From Puccinellia tenuiflora (lineage: Eukaryota > Streptophyta > Magnoliopsida > Poales > Poaceae), in contig QRDG01000343.1 of NCBI GenBank assembly GCA_012064385.1, positions 97,796 to 161,795 on the forward strand: a stretch of 64,000 nt of DNA, read 5' to 3'. Below, one piece after another: positions 62,869 to 64,000 of the stretch. How positions within the stretch are numbered: position 1 is the stretch's first letter; every line of letters begins with the position of its first letter. The notes below the pieces were generated by a model. It was not told the origin of the DNA. It saw only the letters and a program-made list of their open reading frames with translations, and searched no databases. The position numbers and the translations under genes were made by a program.

Positions 62869-63369
62869 ACGTCCCAAATGGCAATTACCGTCTCCAGGAG
62901 TGGTAAAGGTAAATATTGATGCAGGTTTCTGGAATGCATCAGGAGAGGGTGCAACGGGGCTGGTGATCCGAAATCATGAAGGTGCGCTAATGCGTGGACA
63001 AGCCATTTGGTATAATCACGCAGCCAGTGTGTTGAATATGGAGGCATTAGCTATTCGTGATGGTGTTCAAATGGCAACTGATCTAGGTCTGTCTCGTATT
63101 GAAGTGGAGACAGACTCAAGTGTTGTTGTCAAGTTATGGAATGATCGGAATCAAGACCGATCAGAGATTGCTCCGATCTTGCAGGAGATTGAAGATATTA
63201 CTTCCAATATGGAACTGTTCTAGTTGAGGTTCATCGGGCGGGAAGCTAATGAAGGAGCACATCTATGTGCTAAGCAAGCATCATCTAGTAGACGCAGATG
63301 TCTTTGGATTAATTATATTCCTGTTTTCTTAGCTGAATGTCTTCAGAATGGTTGTAAAACCGATGTTTA
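62869..63369 (+). pseudogene. LINE ORF2 C-terminal RNase H
   Basis: The plant L1-type RNase H-like domain reads VKVNIDAGFWNASGEGATG (first Asp), VLNMEALAIRDGVQMA (Glu), IEVETDSSVVVKLW (Asp) and, after an in-frame TAG at 63221-63223, LRFIGREANEGAHLCAKQA (final acid). Upstream RT and endonuclease are missing through 5' truncation. The TAG makes it non-functional. Confidence 0.78.
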
Positions 63370-63400
63370 AGTATTGAAAGTCATTGATTCGCAAAAAAAA
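62869..63400 (+). mobile_element. 5'-truncated LINE (L1-type) fragment with RNase H domain
   Basis: Bounded by an 18-bp target duplication, AACCTAAAATCCCAGATT, at 62851-62868 and ~63400-63417, with a short poly(A) tail (63393-63401) before the second copy. It contains only the 3' end of a LINE ORF2. Confidence 0.85.
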
Positions 63401-63454
63401 ACCTAAAATCCCAGATTGGAGAGATTTGTTCAATCCACTTCTAGTGATTCAACA

Positions 63455-63467
63455 TGGTATCAGAGCA
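63455..63467 (+). other. Copia primer binding site
   Basis: TGGTATCAGAGCA, complementary in type to the 3' end of initiator methionine tRNA, directly after the LTR end. Confidence 0.8.
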
Positions 63468-63800
63468 GTCCGATCCGGAGTGATTTCTTGTGCGGAATCA
63501 CATCGAATAGACCGGTGCCGTGGCGGAGCTTCGTCGTGTGTGAGCTGCGCCGTTGTCGCTGCCTCGAACGGCCGCACCTTTGAGTGGAGCCGTCTTCACG
63601 CTGTTGTTTCCCTGTCAAGTTGAGGCCTAGACATTCCAGCCTCGCCTTGTGCTGCTGCTTTGAGGTCAGTTGTCTTGGTTTGTGCCGCTGGCAAAGAGGA
63701 ACTCTGCAGTCCAGTTACAGTTTATCCGGTCTGTTTGTGTGGCTTAGGGGAGTTCTGGTGCTTTAGTAATTTGTATTTTGTGCATACTTGTTTGAGAACC

Positions 63801-64000
63801 ATGGGCGACAAGAATGTTGACTCTGGGATTGAGAAACTCTGCGAGAGTATGCAGCGCATGTTTGCTCAGTTGATGGAACGGGCACAAACAAAGCCAAGCA
63901 ATGTGTTGGATACTTTGAAAATTACTCTGGAACCAAATCCAGTTAAGTTAACAAGTCCAGGTGATTATTTCAGTTGGGCCCAGGAACTCTACTTTGATTC
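63801..64000 (+). CDS. gag: Copia Gag, N-terminal part (truncated by window end)
   Basis: ATG 63801 in a good context (ACCATGG) opens MGDKNVDSGIEKLCESM. A short helical region follows, then ITLEPNPVKLTSPGDYFSWA, which is the typical start of the copia gag domain (ligand-like L-x-G-x-N/D-Y-x-x-W pattern). The frame is open to the end of the window. The leader 63468-63800 is untranslated. Confidence 0.7.
   Translation, partial: MGDKNVDSGIEKLCESMQRMFAQLMERAQTKPSNVLDTLKITLEPNPVKLTSPGDYFSWAQELYFD

Larger units (their letters stand above)
62711..64000 (+). mobile_element. Copia retrotransposon, 5' end (continues beyond the window), split by a LINE
   Basis: A PBS (TGGTATCAGAGCA, 63455-63467, iMet type) follows TTCAACA, the presumed LTR end at 63454. 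The LTR start is not certain; TGTAGAGTTG at 62711 is one candidate and would give a short LTR (~195 bp without the LINE). A gag frame begins at 63801. Confidence 0.65.

Overview
This is plant nuclear DNA, almost certainly from a large grass genome (Pooideae, probably Triticeae). The reasons are nested Ty3/Gypsy retrotransposons, Stowaway- and Tourist-type MITEs, a PIF/Harbinger transposon, and a cluster of SINA-like RING genes of the grass type. No CRISPR array, operon, tRNA gene or other bacterial feature was found. The only host genes I recognise are SINA-like E3 ubiquitin ligase genes and their fragments. Assignments come from reading motifs and aligning repeats by eye; no search was run. 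LAYOUT. (1) 1-2527: SINA-like gene A (+). Its 5' flank carries two Tourist-like MITEs that are absent from the paralogous flank at 60569. A third small insert destroyed its original start. (2) 2948-3556: Mutator-like foldback element. (3) 3891-32330: a defective Athila-like Gypsy element on the minus strand (TSD GAGGG), here called G1. Inside it sits G2 (6805-19567, + strand, TSD GTCAT), a Tat-like Gypsy element whose two 561-bp LTRs differ at one base. A second Tat-like element, G3 (20800-31085, minus strand, TSD TGCAC), lies in the 5' LTR of G1. (4) 34020-46760: a large, probably CACTA-like DNA transposon with ~660-bp internal repeats, interrupted by G4 (35568-44926, TSD AACTT), a long-LTR Gypsy element without coding capacity. 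It ends in a 5S-rRNA-derived fragment. (5) 48737-56802: a tandem pair of minus-strand SINA-like units. B lacks its first exon. C has an intact two-exon structure, and its intron holds a Stowaway MITE and a copia solo LTR. (6) 57552-58593: a four-copy, ~290-bp tandem array of broken SINA-like first exons. (7) 58748-60407: a PIF/Harbinger element with a decayed transposase. (8) 60569-62342: SINA-like locus D (+), sister of A, with a disrupted first exon. (9) 62700-64000: start of a Copia element, split by a 5'-truncated LINE with an 18-bp TSD, running off the window. HOW THE PARTS RELATE. Loci A and D are one duplicated pair and B and C another, so the SINA-like cluster predates most of the roughly 45 kb of transposons now separating its members. 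The most interesting signals are in the retrotransposons. G2 has six stem-loops with covarying stems, each followed by a polypurine-tract-like GGGGGCTAC. G2 and G3 share a single in-frame UAG in the same context between gag-protease and reverse transcriptase. Both also have a gag reading frame that opens inside the LTR and runs through the primer binding site. The G3 region is probably an assembly chimera: an N lies at 31044, and its two LTRs are more diverged (~7% by hand count) than those of the host element they interrupt (~2.4%).
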